DNA from: Triatoma infestans
Lineage: Eukaryota > Arthropoda > Insecta > Hemiptera > Reduviidae
Assembly: GCA_011037195.1 (NCBI GenBank)
Contig: JAAEAF010002757.1
Location: forward strand, 41,586-105,585
DNA: 64,000 bases
Reading direction: 5' to 3'
The number at the start of each line of letters is the position of its first letter. Position 1 is the first letter of the stretch. The position numbers and the translations under genes are program-made. Of the stretch, positions 1 through 11,418 are shown piece by piece. Below the pieces are notes generated by a model that worked only from the letters and a program-made list of their open reading frames with translations, made no database searches and was not told the origin of the DNA.

Positions 1-119
1 AATATCTTCACTCAATTTATATTTTTAATTTTGCTGTTTTTATTTATACAGAGCCCACCCGAAGTACCTCACCTCAATTATTATATTTATATTTTTTCCT
101 GTATTTACTGTACACTATG

Positions 120-191
120 GTTGATGTAACAGCACACTAAATCGAAAGGTCACAATGCCTTTAACCCCCCCTTCAGAAAAAAAAAAAAAAT
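120..191 (+). repeat. 3' end relic of a non-LTR retrotransposon
   Basis: About 50 bp ending in a run of 13 A resembles the 3' terminus of the larger LINE relic that ends near 5756. Both have a 'cacaatagatcggaagg'-like stretch, then a gtcgcagtgc-like segment, a C-rich stretch and poly(A). Only the extreme 3' tail is present, as expected for a heavily 5'-truncated insertion. No coding sequence remains. Confidence 0.5.
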
Positions 192-381
192 GGTTGATGC
201 AGCATGTCTTGTAGCCTTCTGCGTTTTTAATTTTTTTTCTGGAACTGGGGTTGTTTGTAAATTAATGATGAGTAGACTTGTAGGACCGTTAAGATTTGCA
301 TGATACTAGTGTACAAGCTATGTGAGGATATAGTACTATTTCAATGCTTGTATCTTTGTGTATTGTTTCGTTTTTCCCTAG

Positions 382-518
382 AAACAAGTACAGAGGATAG
401 TCTGCAAATTACAAAAGCTTTAAGTCCTGAATTTCCCTCAAATGCTCGATTTAGCCGCTCTTCAATGCTGAAGATCGTAATATATCCAAAGCGGTTTCAA
501 CAAAGCCTTGTAAATTAG
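382..518 (+). CDS. Candidate terminal coding exon of an unrecognised gene
   Basis: A pyrimidine-rich tract (cgtttttccctag) makes a good 3' splice site ending at 381. An open frame of about 45 codons follows, rich in Ser, Thr and Arg, to a TAG at 516-518. The first two bases would complete a codon begun in an upstream exon. If real, this is the last exon of a gene entering from the left of the window. I do not recognise the peptide and it has no motif. It could equally be a chance ORF; the acceptor is the main support. Confidence 0.3.
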
Positions 519-2374
519 CAACGTGCTGTTTATGTTCAATGTGAATCTTGTCTCTATTATGCTGTATAGTTGTTTGATGGGTACATTAATTCCGTCTTTT
601 ATAATTATATGTATTGCTCATGTTAGTCGTTTATCCAAATGTAACTATAAATAATTTATTGAGTTTACTTAATGGTATTGGCTCGTTATTGTACATTACA
701 CATACAGTCTTTTTTTTAAAGTGACGAGTACCGTTTTTATGGAAGATCTTCTTCATAAACAGTGTATTGTTTTTGTTTACTTTATAAGTTATGCAAGAGC
801 TGCTTCAGTATTGATTTCATATATTTTACGTCTATATTGACTAGAAATAATTCTTGTATAACGTTAATCTAAAATGAAACAAACAATAAGTAGTATATTA
901 ATTATTTTTATGACTAACAATTTATGGTAAAGTAAACAAAACGGACTCCGCTGTAAAAGATGAAGTTTGTATTTTGGAGATATATAAATGAATGTTTTAC
1001 GATTAATCATTACATTAAGTGGCAAGTTGTCTGATGTAGATGAATGATATGAAGAAGTGGTGATATGAACGTTATAACATAACTATTAATGGAACAGTTG
1101 CTACTCGATTAGTTAGAAATCCATTACAGTATGTTTTAGCTGTACAAGAACAAACCTCCTACAAGTCTGCTCATGGCAACTTGTAGCTCTCTCTTTTGTG
1201 TTCTTTGTTTAGTATAGATTGCCGGGCCACTTACTATTATAACAGATTATGAACTAAGTTATTCTTGAACTTGGTGCGAACAGGAAGTACAAGAGACAAT
1301 GAATAAGTTTTAGAGGGTGTGTTAGAACGTGAAGCTTTATTTAGAACAGTTTATGCAATGTCACTCACCCTGGTAAGTCCACGAATAAAACACAACACCT
1401 TGTATGGGTTAATTTAACACCTTACAGCACCTTGGGTAAATTTTAATAAACTACAACGTTGTTCTTATTCAGTTATTATCTAATTGCCGTCATCAACTAA
1501 CCACTAAACTTCCATAAATTATTATAGTTTACGCAATAATATTTTAGTATTTAAGATCAACAATGATAAGTTAGATTGGAAAGTTAATTTTCTTTGCTCT
1601 ACTAATGTTTTTCACTGCGCTCAGATTCTTGTGAAGTTTTACAATCTTATCTATTCAGTTATACCCCACAATTAATGATAAGTGTATTGTAAAACTGAAT
1701 TTTTACAACATTTGAATAAATCGTTAAAATGAAGGATTAAATTACAATGCAGGCGTTCCCAACCTTTTACAAATATTCACAACTCTTTTAAGCAAAAATT
1801 GATTTTCATAATTTCTCTACAAATCGCCTTAAGGTGGTGGTGATCTAGTTAGTTCTTCAAGAATCTTAGCGTCCTTGTAGGTATCCCAGCCAAATAACAT
1901 TGCATATACACAAGACACACAGGGACCTTAACAGATAGTTAATGTGTTTGCAGTAGCCGAACCGAGTTTTTAGCGAACTTACAATCATCGTAAGAGAAAT
2001 AATTGGAAGACACTTATCACTGTGTCACACATAGGCTGTGTGTCCCATACTGAAAGAACATCGGGTAAGATTCTTTAGGAAAGAAGTGGTTCACAAGGAG
2101 TGAACGAGTAAACAGTTAACCAAGCAAGATTGGGAGAAATTGTATCAATATCCGTTGGTCTGCCTTTAATCTACAGCAAATTTCTCATAGATTAAATACT
2201 AGAATAAAACTAAAAATAAATAAAATAAATTAAAAATAAATAAAAAGCAATATAATTAATGTTGTCAAAAAATTACAAATTCCTTTTATATTATATTCTT
2301 ACGTTTATTTTTGTCAATTGGTTAAGTGTTTAAAACATTAAATACTAATGCAACGTTACAGACGAACATTACGT
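519..2374. other. AT-rich stretch without recognisable genes
   Basis: No open frame with coding character, RNA gene or clear repeat was seen. If the exon at 382-518 is real, its 3' UTR would lie in the first few hundred bases, where weak polyadenylation-like A/T motifs occur near 650. Confidence 0.4.
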
Positions 2375-2481
2375 TCACGCATAATATAATTTATATAAAA
2401 GAATGTAAATATGTATTTTTAATTTAATAAACACATTATTATTCGGTATTTTATCCGTCGTAGCATGCATATTAGTTATGT

Positions 2482-2519
2482 TCCTGACCGGTTTCGGATA
2501 TTCATCCATCGTCAGAGCC
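2482..2519 (-). ncRNA. Hammerhead-like motif, family H
   Basis: Read on the minus strand this is CTGACGA, one extra T, a perfect 4-bp stem GGAT/ATCC with a GAAT loop, GAAA, then CCGGTC. That gives the hammerhead core with a palindromic stem III (ACCGGT) and a GTC cleavage site. Stem I is weak: only the two pairs next to the core (CT with AG). A related, more decayed copy is at 60566-60609. The motif lies in an otherwise noncoding stretch at about 2375-2580. Confidence 0.45.
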
Positions 2520-2580
2520 AATTCACCAAGTTCGTGTAGAGAGTTCACTTCAACGAAATGTTTCTGTAGACTCACACTTG

Positions 2581-3323
2581 TTGGTTGTATGTATGTGGGA
2601 AGGTTATAAGGTTATGTTACTTTGTTATGACTTTGTCATGAAGCAATGCGGACCCAGCCACATTTTCAACACATTATTAGTTATAAATTCACAAATTTTT
2701 ATTATGAATATGCCGTTTTACACCCTGTGCAGCCTTGTGCTTTCGGAAGCCTACCTAAAATTGGATATATTAAAATTAGGATACTTAAAGAAAATAAATA
2801 AATTAATTTACAAAATTAGTACAAAAGCCTGGGTTTGAGAAGATTGAGGCTCCATGCTTTGGACAGGAATGAGTGGAATGCTCTGCTGGAAGGAGGCCTT
2901 AAAGTACTTACAGGACCGTAGCGACGTACAGCAAGTAAGTATTATAATAATAATCAATTAGATTTCATACGTACAAGAAATAATTCATTTTTTGAAGTTG
3001 ATGTATTATTCAAATAATTAATTTACAAAGAAAATTTATAAAGTTTAAATTAGTTTATAAAGTCATGTATTCCATAGAAATGGTAATATAATAATACCTT
3101 TTTATAATTAAGAATTTATAAATTTGTCTGATCGTAATGATTATTTATTTATTAAGGGGGATGGTATAAATAAAGTAAATTACATTTTCTTGTTAAAATA
3201 CATTACTTGTTTATAGGATGTAAGAGCACCCTTTTACATTTCACTACGAATGCTGACGTATCTGTTTTTACCCTTCTCAGTTAGTGGAAAAACCAACCCT
3301 ATGATGTGAGACAAAGAGAGAGT

Positions 3324-3357
<34 letters not shown>

Positions 3358-4200
3358 GAGAGATTATGTGGGAGTAGAACGTCTGATAATTGAACAAGCC
3401 TTGGAATGAATGGCCGAGTAGTACTCCCAAAGCGACTTCCCGTCCGACAGACCAATTACTGGACATAGACCCAAGTGGTTGAGTTGGTAACGAAACGAAC
3501 GTTAATTAGAACCCAGGAAGGTAGTGTATATAGTAAATGTAATATAGATGAATGAAATGGTTTGAAGATTTTATCATAACTTGTTTAATTTATTTAAGTA
3601 TATAATAATGCTAACTCTACTCGCTTATAATAATTTATTTTCCAGAAAGTAATTTAAAGGAAGAATGGAAATTTGATTTCATCAAGCGCTAACAATGTTA
3701 TCTTGTTCCTAGAAGAAATGGAATTATGGAAATTAAAAAACTACGCAGCATTGTAAATATACATATATAATATCTAAATGAAACTGCCGTTCAATAGTCA
3801 GACAAAATAAATTAAATGTAATCTGTTTCGAGGAAACTAAATTTAAATGGAAACGTTAATTAATTTCCTTAATTATTAGCAATTTTATCATTAAAATTAT
3901 CAATATACCTACGAATGGATTTTCCATTAGAAAAGGATATCATGGGATCTGTGTTCAAGTAGGAAAAGATGTTTAAGAACAAAATAGACTTAAATAATAC
4001 TATAATAAAAAGAAAAAGAAGAAAATATTAATGCATGTTATAAAATTTATCAAATATTTCATTTGAGGTTTATGGGAAACAGGTGTCTGACAAAACTTAT
4101 TGAAACAACTTACGCGAGGTTAGTTTACATTCTTGAAATCAGAAGACGGGAAACTACACTCCCAATGCACGCGGCACAAATTGGGAAGTTGTAATAACGA
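2581..4200. other. AT-rich intergenic sequence
   Basis: No gene was found. It holds a GA microsatellite near 3316-3363 and short open frames with no coding character. Confidence 0.4.
3316..3363. repeat. GA-rich microsatellite
   Basis: Nearly uninterrupted GA dinucleotides for about 48 bp with a few GGG interruptions. Confidence 0.85.
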
Positions 4201-4209
4201 GTCTAGATC

Positions 4210-4610
4210 CTGCTTATTTAATGATACTACCACACACGTAAGAGTTGTGGGAGAAGACCAAGCACACATTTGAACCTCAATTCATCTGGCCAGTAACTGT
4301 TGTCGAAGGCAAGGTATCATGGTCTGGGGGCTGGAATAATAGAACACTTTCGGAATGATTTACACACTTTTCAAAACTCCTAAATCGAACTAACATACAG
4401 AGAAGGAATTATTTGGGGATTATGTCTGTGAAGCGCGAGAGCTCGCTGGGCGTTTTTCTGGATGACAAAGCACGCCCTCACCTTTCAAGGGACGTTCTTC
4501 AAGAACTTCAACATCTTGGTATCTTCCACTTACTTTTGTCAGTATTACCACTAGAACTAAACCTAATTGAGCATGTGTGGGACAAATTGAGGTTAGTCTC
4601 AATCTGTCAG
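4210..4610 (+). pseudogene. Tc1/mariner transposase relic
   Basis: Fragments of a DDE transposase in shifted frames. A stretch near 4310-4335 resembles the family's 'MVWGG' block. The open frame at 4413-4619 has FLDDKARPH, matching the second catalytic Asp block (QDNARPH type), and about 40 residues later LELNLIEHVWD, matching the last catalytic block (DLNPIEHLWD type). The catalytic Asp of that last block is lost (LELNLIE). No intact terminal inverted repeats were identified. The element is broken, and LINE sequence abuts its right end near 4620. Confidence 0.7.
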
Positions 4611-4639
4611 CTCTGCACCTAGGGGTGGAAAGGGTGGCG

Positions 4640-5756
4640 AAGGGAGCTCTTCTTAGGATCTCTAGGGGTGGCGCAGGTAGAGAGGGGGCACCTCCCTAGA
4701 GATGGTATGATTAAGAAATACAACTTCACTAAAAATTTTTCATTGAAATTGGGCACCAAAAGTGAGTGGAGAAAGACCCGCTCTGTTGGGCATTAAGGAA
4801 CATGCCATTAAATGGTATATTGATGGGTCTAAGACCCTCGAGGGGACTGGGGCGGGGGTGGTTGGTCCAAGGATCAAGCACTCGGAACCCATGGGTAATT
4901 TTCCCAGCATCTTCCAGGCGGAGATATACGCTATTGAAAGATGTGTTCAATTTAACCTCGATAGGGGATACAGGAACCAGGAGATTGTAATCCTTTCTGA
5001 TAGTCAAGCAGCCATTAGAGAACTGAGTGCATCAGTTATCAACTCTAAAATGGCCTGGGAATGCCTAGATAAACTTAATAACCTAGACAGGAGGAACAAA
5101 GTTACCCTCTAGTGGGTGCCGGGGCACGTTGGCATTGAAGGGAATGAGATGGCCGACGCCCTGGCCAAGATAGGCGCTACGACCCCGCTTCTAGGGCCGC
5201 GACCGTTTTGTGGTGTTAGCGACCAGTTTCTGTTGGAGGAACTTAGGAAGGAAGAGGAGACGAGGAGATCGCAACTCTGGTACTCCCTCCCCGGTTTGCG
5301 GCAGGCCAAGATCTTTTTGGGAAATTATAACCAACGGAGATCGCAGGCTTGCATTGGATTGAGCAAGAACAAGCTCCGGGTTCTTTCGGGTTTCCTCAGG
5401 GGCATTCCCGACTTGGTGAAGCTGGGTTTGGAAAGTGACAGCTCATGCAGATTCTGTGGGGACTGAAGGAAACTCCATTACATCTCCTTATAGATTGCGA
5501 GGCTGCCACTCAGAGAAGATTCAAGAACATGGCTAGCTACCAGGTGGAGGAGGGGGATATACCTTCTCTAGAGCCGGTCATGGTATTGGGATTCCTCAGG
5601 GATCTCAACCTGATGGAGGTTTTGTAGAACGGATGTTCAGCTGGGACATCTGCTCGGGTGCTGTGGGCAAGCCTGCGGCACCCAGGGGGCATAGCACAAT
5701 AGATCGGAAGGTCGCAGTGCATTGGCCCCATTCCAAAAAAAAAAAAAAAAAAAAAA
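4640..5756 (+). pseudogene. 5'-truncated non-LTR retrotransposon: RNase H and 3' tail
   Basis: The open frame from about 4762 reads as a retrotransposon RNase H domain: WYIDGSKT near the start (first Asp), QAEIYAIERC (Glu), LSDSQAAI (Asp), then WVPGHVGIEGNEMAD with the last Asp. This is followed by a Cys-rich C-terminal part (SSCRFCG, HLLIDCEA). A premature TAG sits at 5110-5112, just before WVPGH. The frame shifts near 5460, inside the Cys motif, and ends at about 5627. A short 3' UTR and about 20 A (5736-5755) finish the element. RT and endonuclease domains are absent, so this is a dead, truncated copy. An RNase H downstream of RT is typical of I/R1-group elements. Confidence 0.85.
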
Positions 5757-8693
5757 CGTTATAATAAATCTTACAAAATTGGAAATAATAAAGACAAAAC
5801 TGTTCATTTCAATAGAATACATAACTTTATTTTTTTTTTTTAGAAGAGATCAAGAAATACACAAATAAAGCAAATCTGGAAAAAGGTAACTGATTAAATC
5901 TAAATGTATTATGTATTAATAAATAATATGTTTATATATTTATATATAAAAAAAAAATTAATTCTATTAAAACTTATTAAACATAACAATTAATAATAAT
6001 TAGACAAAGAAATGTTTAAAACAATATTAGGAAGTTGTTGGCGGCCATATAAATTAAAACTGATGTAATTTTTAAAAGAAGAAATTATTTATACATGACA
6101 TAATTCACTGTGTAAGTGTACTATAATTCATTTAATTCTTTTCTATAAAATTTATTTAATTAATATCATTTTTGTTTCATTAATGAAAGAGAGAAGGCAC
6201 ACAAATGGAAGTGATATTACGGATACATGAAGAGAAAGATGATATATTATTACATGAAATTCATAATTAAATAAAAATATTGGATTTCCTATAAAATACA
6301 TAATACAAATGATTTATAGATCTGAGCAATAGATAAATATATATATATAGTATTTGAAGGCGTTACATCCTTTAACTTTAGATATTTCATAATATATTCA
6401 AATCTGACATTATTTTATTCATAAAAAAAAAGTACATTATAAAGATGCGTGAAAGGCGCAACTGCTGTAAAAATAATATAAAATCTTAAAACATATTCTT
6501 CCAGAGTAAAGGCTGATTTTTTATGAAGACTAGAAGTTATCATTAAATATATGCATTTTACAATATAATTTGCAAAATGCTTTTGTAATACAAAGCGCAC
6601 ACACAGACATACACACACACACATACATATTTACATTTCAAATAGCTGCATTTTCATGAAATTATTGAAATATTGAAACAAAAAAAAGATGTGAAATAGT
6701 GAAAATGATAAAATTTTAAAACTGAAAGCAGGTATTTGAAACATCATGGATATACTCACTCAAAACAGAAATAGAAAATTCAATAAATATCTCTTATTAG
6801 ATAAAATTTTCTTAATAATATGGATTAATTTTTTTTTTTTTAATGTTTTAAAAGTCTAATTTAATAAATAAATATTTGTTTAATATATAAAATAACAATA
6901 TTTTTATAATCATATTATATAAACACCCTTTCACAAAATAGGAAAAAAAAAGAAATCAGAAAATTTGGTATTAAAATAAAGAAATTACAATAAATAAATT
7001 CTAAAAAAAAAAAAATTTACAATTTACAAGCACATAACTAATTATTTTTTTGTTGTGCTTTAATTATTCCCCAAAAATGTTAAATTAGATATTACAAGGA
7101 AAAAAAACAAAATAAGAAAAATACAAACAAAAATTATAATAATTTTTTCATAAACCACTATTTCAAACGCTTCAATTACAGCGATACCTCATTTAAAATA
7201 AAAATCCAGTTTTAGAGGTTTTTTTTTTGTTTTTTTTTTAAATAATTGTAGAAAAAAATTAACGCAAATTACTAAAAAAAGAATAAATAAAATTTAAATT
7301 TGCTAAATTTTAAAAATGAAAAATCTACTGTAAAAAAAGACAGATTTTATTCCAATTCTCATGTCCACTCGACAAATTATCTTTTTCAAACATTCACTAA
7401 TTGGCACTTCCAATAGAAAATCTATAAAATCATCATCAAAAAAGAATTTCATATAAAACTTAAAAAAAACCTTTATGCGAGCAATAAGTAAACAATTAAG
7501 TTTTTTTTTTTTTAATAGGAGTCTTTTCGAGAAATTTTTAGTTAAATGGTTAGCAAAAGCTTTCACATGTCGGACATCCTGCTAAGCGCAAATGATATTT
7601 CATATTTGATCTTTCTGCGATATTTCGTTTAAAAAATGAGTTTACACAGCTGACAAACAATCGGCAAAGCTTGCTTTTTTTTTTTTTTTTGTTTCTTTGT
7701 TTAAGGTGCTAGGAACAGAGAGAAATCAAATTTCAAAATTCTAATAGGATCGCCATATTTCCTCTTATAAAAAGCGAAAAAGTAAAAATTATTGGTTCAT
7801 ACAAAAATTTTGGATATATGTGAGCAGTTATACTGATAGTGCCCGCAATTTACTCTAATATACTTAATAAATAACTTGAGTAAAACAATTATTAACTTAC
7901 AGAAATAATTGTCTCTAAGAGACTTTCGCAAGTGAAAACTGGATTAATATTGTGTTTTAACACAAAAGAACTAAAGATTTATTTTTTTATTTTTTTTTTT
8001 AAGGGAAAATTCCGTTATATAGTCTTTTAAAGAAAAAAAATGTTTGGGGGCTTAGGTCAAGTGTTACTCAGATGTCTAGATGTTAGGCAGTAGCATACAT
8101 ACTTTATGTAAGCCCATTCATGTATCAAGCATATTGAAGGCCAAGACCGGTAATCAGAATTATATAAACTTTTGCTTAGCAATCAAATCACTAGGCAATG
8201 ACACGCCTAAACGGTGGAGGATTCGCCGTTTGAAGGGAAGCTCGGGTATAGAATGAAGGGAGAATTAATAATTTGACAAGGCTGAGAAGGCACAAAAACA
8301 TGGAAATGATTAGAAACCAAAGCTTAAACAGGGATAAGTGGTAAGACTGTCGAGTGGGAAGAAGAAAAATTAAATTTTAAAGATTAACGTTAATTTTTTT
8401 AACTACTTCAAGAAAAGAATTAACTCATTTATCGGATGCCCCAATTTTAAAATAATTCATCAGTTTTTACCCTTAATATAAATTAGGCATCAAAATCTTG
8501 TAAATGTTATCTTTTATAACATCTAATGATATATTCTGTTAATTCATTATTATTATTATTTTTAAAAAAGTTCGGACTATATATTCATACAACAAAATAT
8601 AATAAAAAATATATTAATTTTTTTCTTTTTAGATTAAATAAATAAATTTGTGTATAATTAAAAAAAAAATATCTCTCGCAGGATTTAAATATA
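5757..8693. other. AT-rich noncoding region, possible 3' UTR of the CDK inhibitor gene
   Basis: Very AT-rich with many homopolymer runs. No credible coding sequence on either strand. Transcription of the minus-strand CDK inhibitor gene would run into it from 8694. Possible minus-strand polyadenylation signals (TTTATT on the plus strand) occur, for example near 7979. The block at about 8040-8350 is less AT-rich than its surroundings, with no recognised content. Confidence 0.4.
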
Positions 8694-10475
8694 TTAATCA
8701 TGTGATTGAGATTCATTTATTGGTAACAAATCTTTACAAGAGCCATCTGCAGCGTCTTCTATTTCTGAAGATCTGTAAAATATTTAGTAATGTTATTTAG
8801 AAATATTATGTTTATTAGAAACTAATTTATATTTTATACAGCAGACAGGTAATGGCAGTGCACATCGTACTGAGGAAGTTTTCATTATATTTTTGCAACT
8901 GTTAATATAAAACTCTTGCTAATTCACAGTTAAGCTAACTTATTCGGTAAATCGAAAATTACCTTCCTGATTCAAGAACTTATTCCGTCAGAATGTACCC
9001 AAATAAAATGGATAACTTCCTCAAACCAGTACCTTTAGTATGACTGAGATCACTGGATGGTGTTGATGTTCATTAATTTTTCACCAAATATTATTTATAC
9101 AACAAATGGAGGGGATCATTAACATTAGGTCCTTTGACTTTTGGTTTTGCGTTTATAATTTTCAAAGCTGATGGGAAGTGCAAAGTAGAGGTGTCCCCCA
9201 ATCCTTTCCAGGATTGCCTCAATTACGGACAGTGCTAATAATTCTGCCATTACAAGAAGCTTGATTAAAATAAGTTATTACTTGCTGCCAACTTTCACCC
9301 ATATCCAATCACCGGGTAGTGGATTTTCATTTTCAAAATCAAAATTCCATTTATTTGAAGATTTATCTTCTTGGTGAACAAAATCTCCAGCTGTTTCTCT
9401 AGATGGTCCTGCAAGAGGTGTGACATCATTCACATCATCAAAGTTCAAACGACGCCTTATGCTAACTGGATTAATCAATCTCCCTGAAAGAAAGAAAGTT
9501 TTAATTATTGATAATAAGATATTGCAGTAATTGTAATTTATTTGAACCTTTAACAGAAATTTGCATCTACAGAATCGTGGATAACACAAAATTTCAGTTA
9601 CCAAGTGAATAAAAAGTCTTAACCAATAAATTAGGCTGAAAGTGAGTTATATATGGAGTTCAAATGAATCACTAAATAAGAGGTTACTAGAAATAAAAAA
9701 AATAGATTAGTATAATGTGTCTTAGTCCATTACTTTGACTGTCAATGTTAAGATACAATTACAACTGCTGCTGGTAACATTACTCGGTATTATTCTTATG
9801 GTTCCGTTCAAGACATTTAAAAATTGCTTATTAAAGACGTGTTAAGACTTACTAAGAGTTGTCCTGATGTTTGCACCTCTTACTAATTAATTCTTCAAAA
9901 ATAACTACCAGCTAAACTTTATATAAGTATAATTAACAATATTTCTGCTTATCTAACATCGACCTGCATATCCTTGATGCTCAGTATATCTAATTATGGA
10001 GGATGTACAATCCCTTTAACAAATGCATTACATATTTATTCGTTGTAACACAGCATATTCATCCAGTATTCTCGAATTTATTAAACACTTAATATTTTAG
10101 CAGAAGTATTTCTATGGGTTGATAAAGTAATTATTAGATATTGAAATTATTATTACATTAAAAATTATTAGATATATTTCTTTTCCTACTTACTTTCTGT
10201 GAACTATATATAATTTAGGGAAAAGAAGGTTGCAATATAAACTTAGTGAGCGCCTTCATATTTTGAGGTTAGATTTTGGTTTTTATTTTTTCGGAGTAAT
10301 ATTTCAAAATATGAATAGCATACAAAGCTTTTAAGACAAATAAAATAAACATACCGCGTTCCCTCGCACCATCAGCAAGCGTGATGCGCGAAATCCTAAT
10401 ATGTCCATGAATTTTAGCATCTTCAGATGAAACCTCAGAAGCTGGCCAATTCTCAATCTGCGTAATTCTTCCCAT
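8694..10475 (-). CDS. dap: CDK inhibitor, p21/p27/Dacapo family (3 exons)
   Basis: The family blocks cyclin E/CDK2 in the nucleus to hold cells in G1. Exons: 10475-10355, 9483-9282, 8772-8694; phases 1 and 2 join cleanly to a 133-aa protein. The CDI domain is clear: a cyclin-binding RRRLNF (residues 50-55, the RxLF motif), then after a 29-residue linker KWNFDFENENPLPGDWIW (85-102), the CDK-binding block very like WNFDF..PLEGDFAW of vertebrate p21. The tail is short and acidic. Vertebrate p21 and p27 are 164 and 198 aa and fly Dacapo about 245, so this is compact; no clear nuclear signal or C-terminal QT-type domain is seen. An in-frame TAG lies two codons before the ATG. A cryptic acceptor (attattag) lies immediately upstream, so an extra 5' exon is possible. 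The symbol assumes orthology to fly dacapo. Confidence 0.85.
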
Positions 10476-11418
10476 TACTTGCTAATAATATAACTACTAA
10501 AAACAATAATAAGCGTATTTATCAATTATTCCAATTATATAAGATATCTAATATATATGATTCCTCGAGAAGATGGTTATTATGACAGCCAGAGGTACTT
10601 TTCTAACAGATGACTGTTTGCCACGCCCATGGATTCACTTCGCATAACTTCAAGAAATACTAACCTTATTTTTATTAAAAATTCATAAAATATTCATAAA
10701 TAAATGTGAATAAATAAATCTTGATTCTTCAGGAACACAACTTTATCGAAAGACAAGATTCTAATTTTAGACAAGAAAGCTTAAGAGCATCTAATTATTG
10801 AATTGTTATAACGGTACCCTCACCGTTTTAACATTTCTTTTAACTTTAGAAGAGAAATAGTTGAATTTCAACTGTATTTTTTTTTTAAATATAATTGCAG
10901 ATCTTACTACAATGTATTTCGTATTTTAAAGAAGTTAAATACATATACTTAATAATATTTAACTTTAAATAAGATAAAAGATTTTTTTTATTAATTCATA
11001 TATTTATCTACATAATAGAATATTCAATTTTAACTGGAGAAAGTGAGCAAAGATAAACAGATACCATTTCGTAAATATTCTCTAAAAATCAGTAATTCTA
11101 AATTAAAAAAAAAAAAAAAAACGATTCTCTCAGAAACATATGAATTGTTATAGTATCTAAATTAATTTAGATGAAATTGTGTTTTGTTATTTTATTTAAG
11201 TATTTAAAATGTAAATCGACTTTTTTAATTTCATCGATAATTTGCAAAAATTGATAGAATCATGATCTGTTATCTAACTGTTCAATCTAGGTACTCTTGC
11301 CGTAGCCTATGGCCGTTTAATAAAAACGTGTCTAAAATATGATGTCTGAAATTTGTGTTTTAATTTAGAACGATTTTTTTCAACTGAGTGAACGTCGATT
11401 TCTTCTGTATCAACAAAA
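10476..11418. promoter_or_regulatory. Divergent intergenic region between CDK inhibitor and Tom40
   Basis: About 940 bp separates the two start codons, so both promoters presumably lie here. It is AT-rich with no CpG-rich core, convincing TATA box or other open frame. A poly(A) run sits at 11106-11121. A bidirectional promoter is inferred from the layout only. Confidence 0.4.

Noticed and set aside
3234..3455. Leu/Ser-rich minus-strand frame
   Set aside because: Translation of the GA microsatellite at 3316-3363.
4420..5309. Minus-strand open frames over the Tc1 and LINE relics
   Set aside because: Shadows of the plus-strand transposase and RNase H frames, which carry the recognisable motifs.
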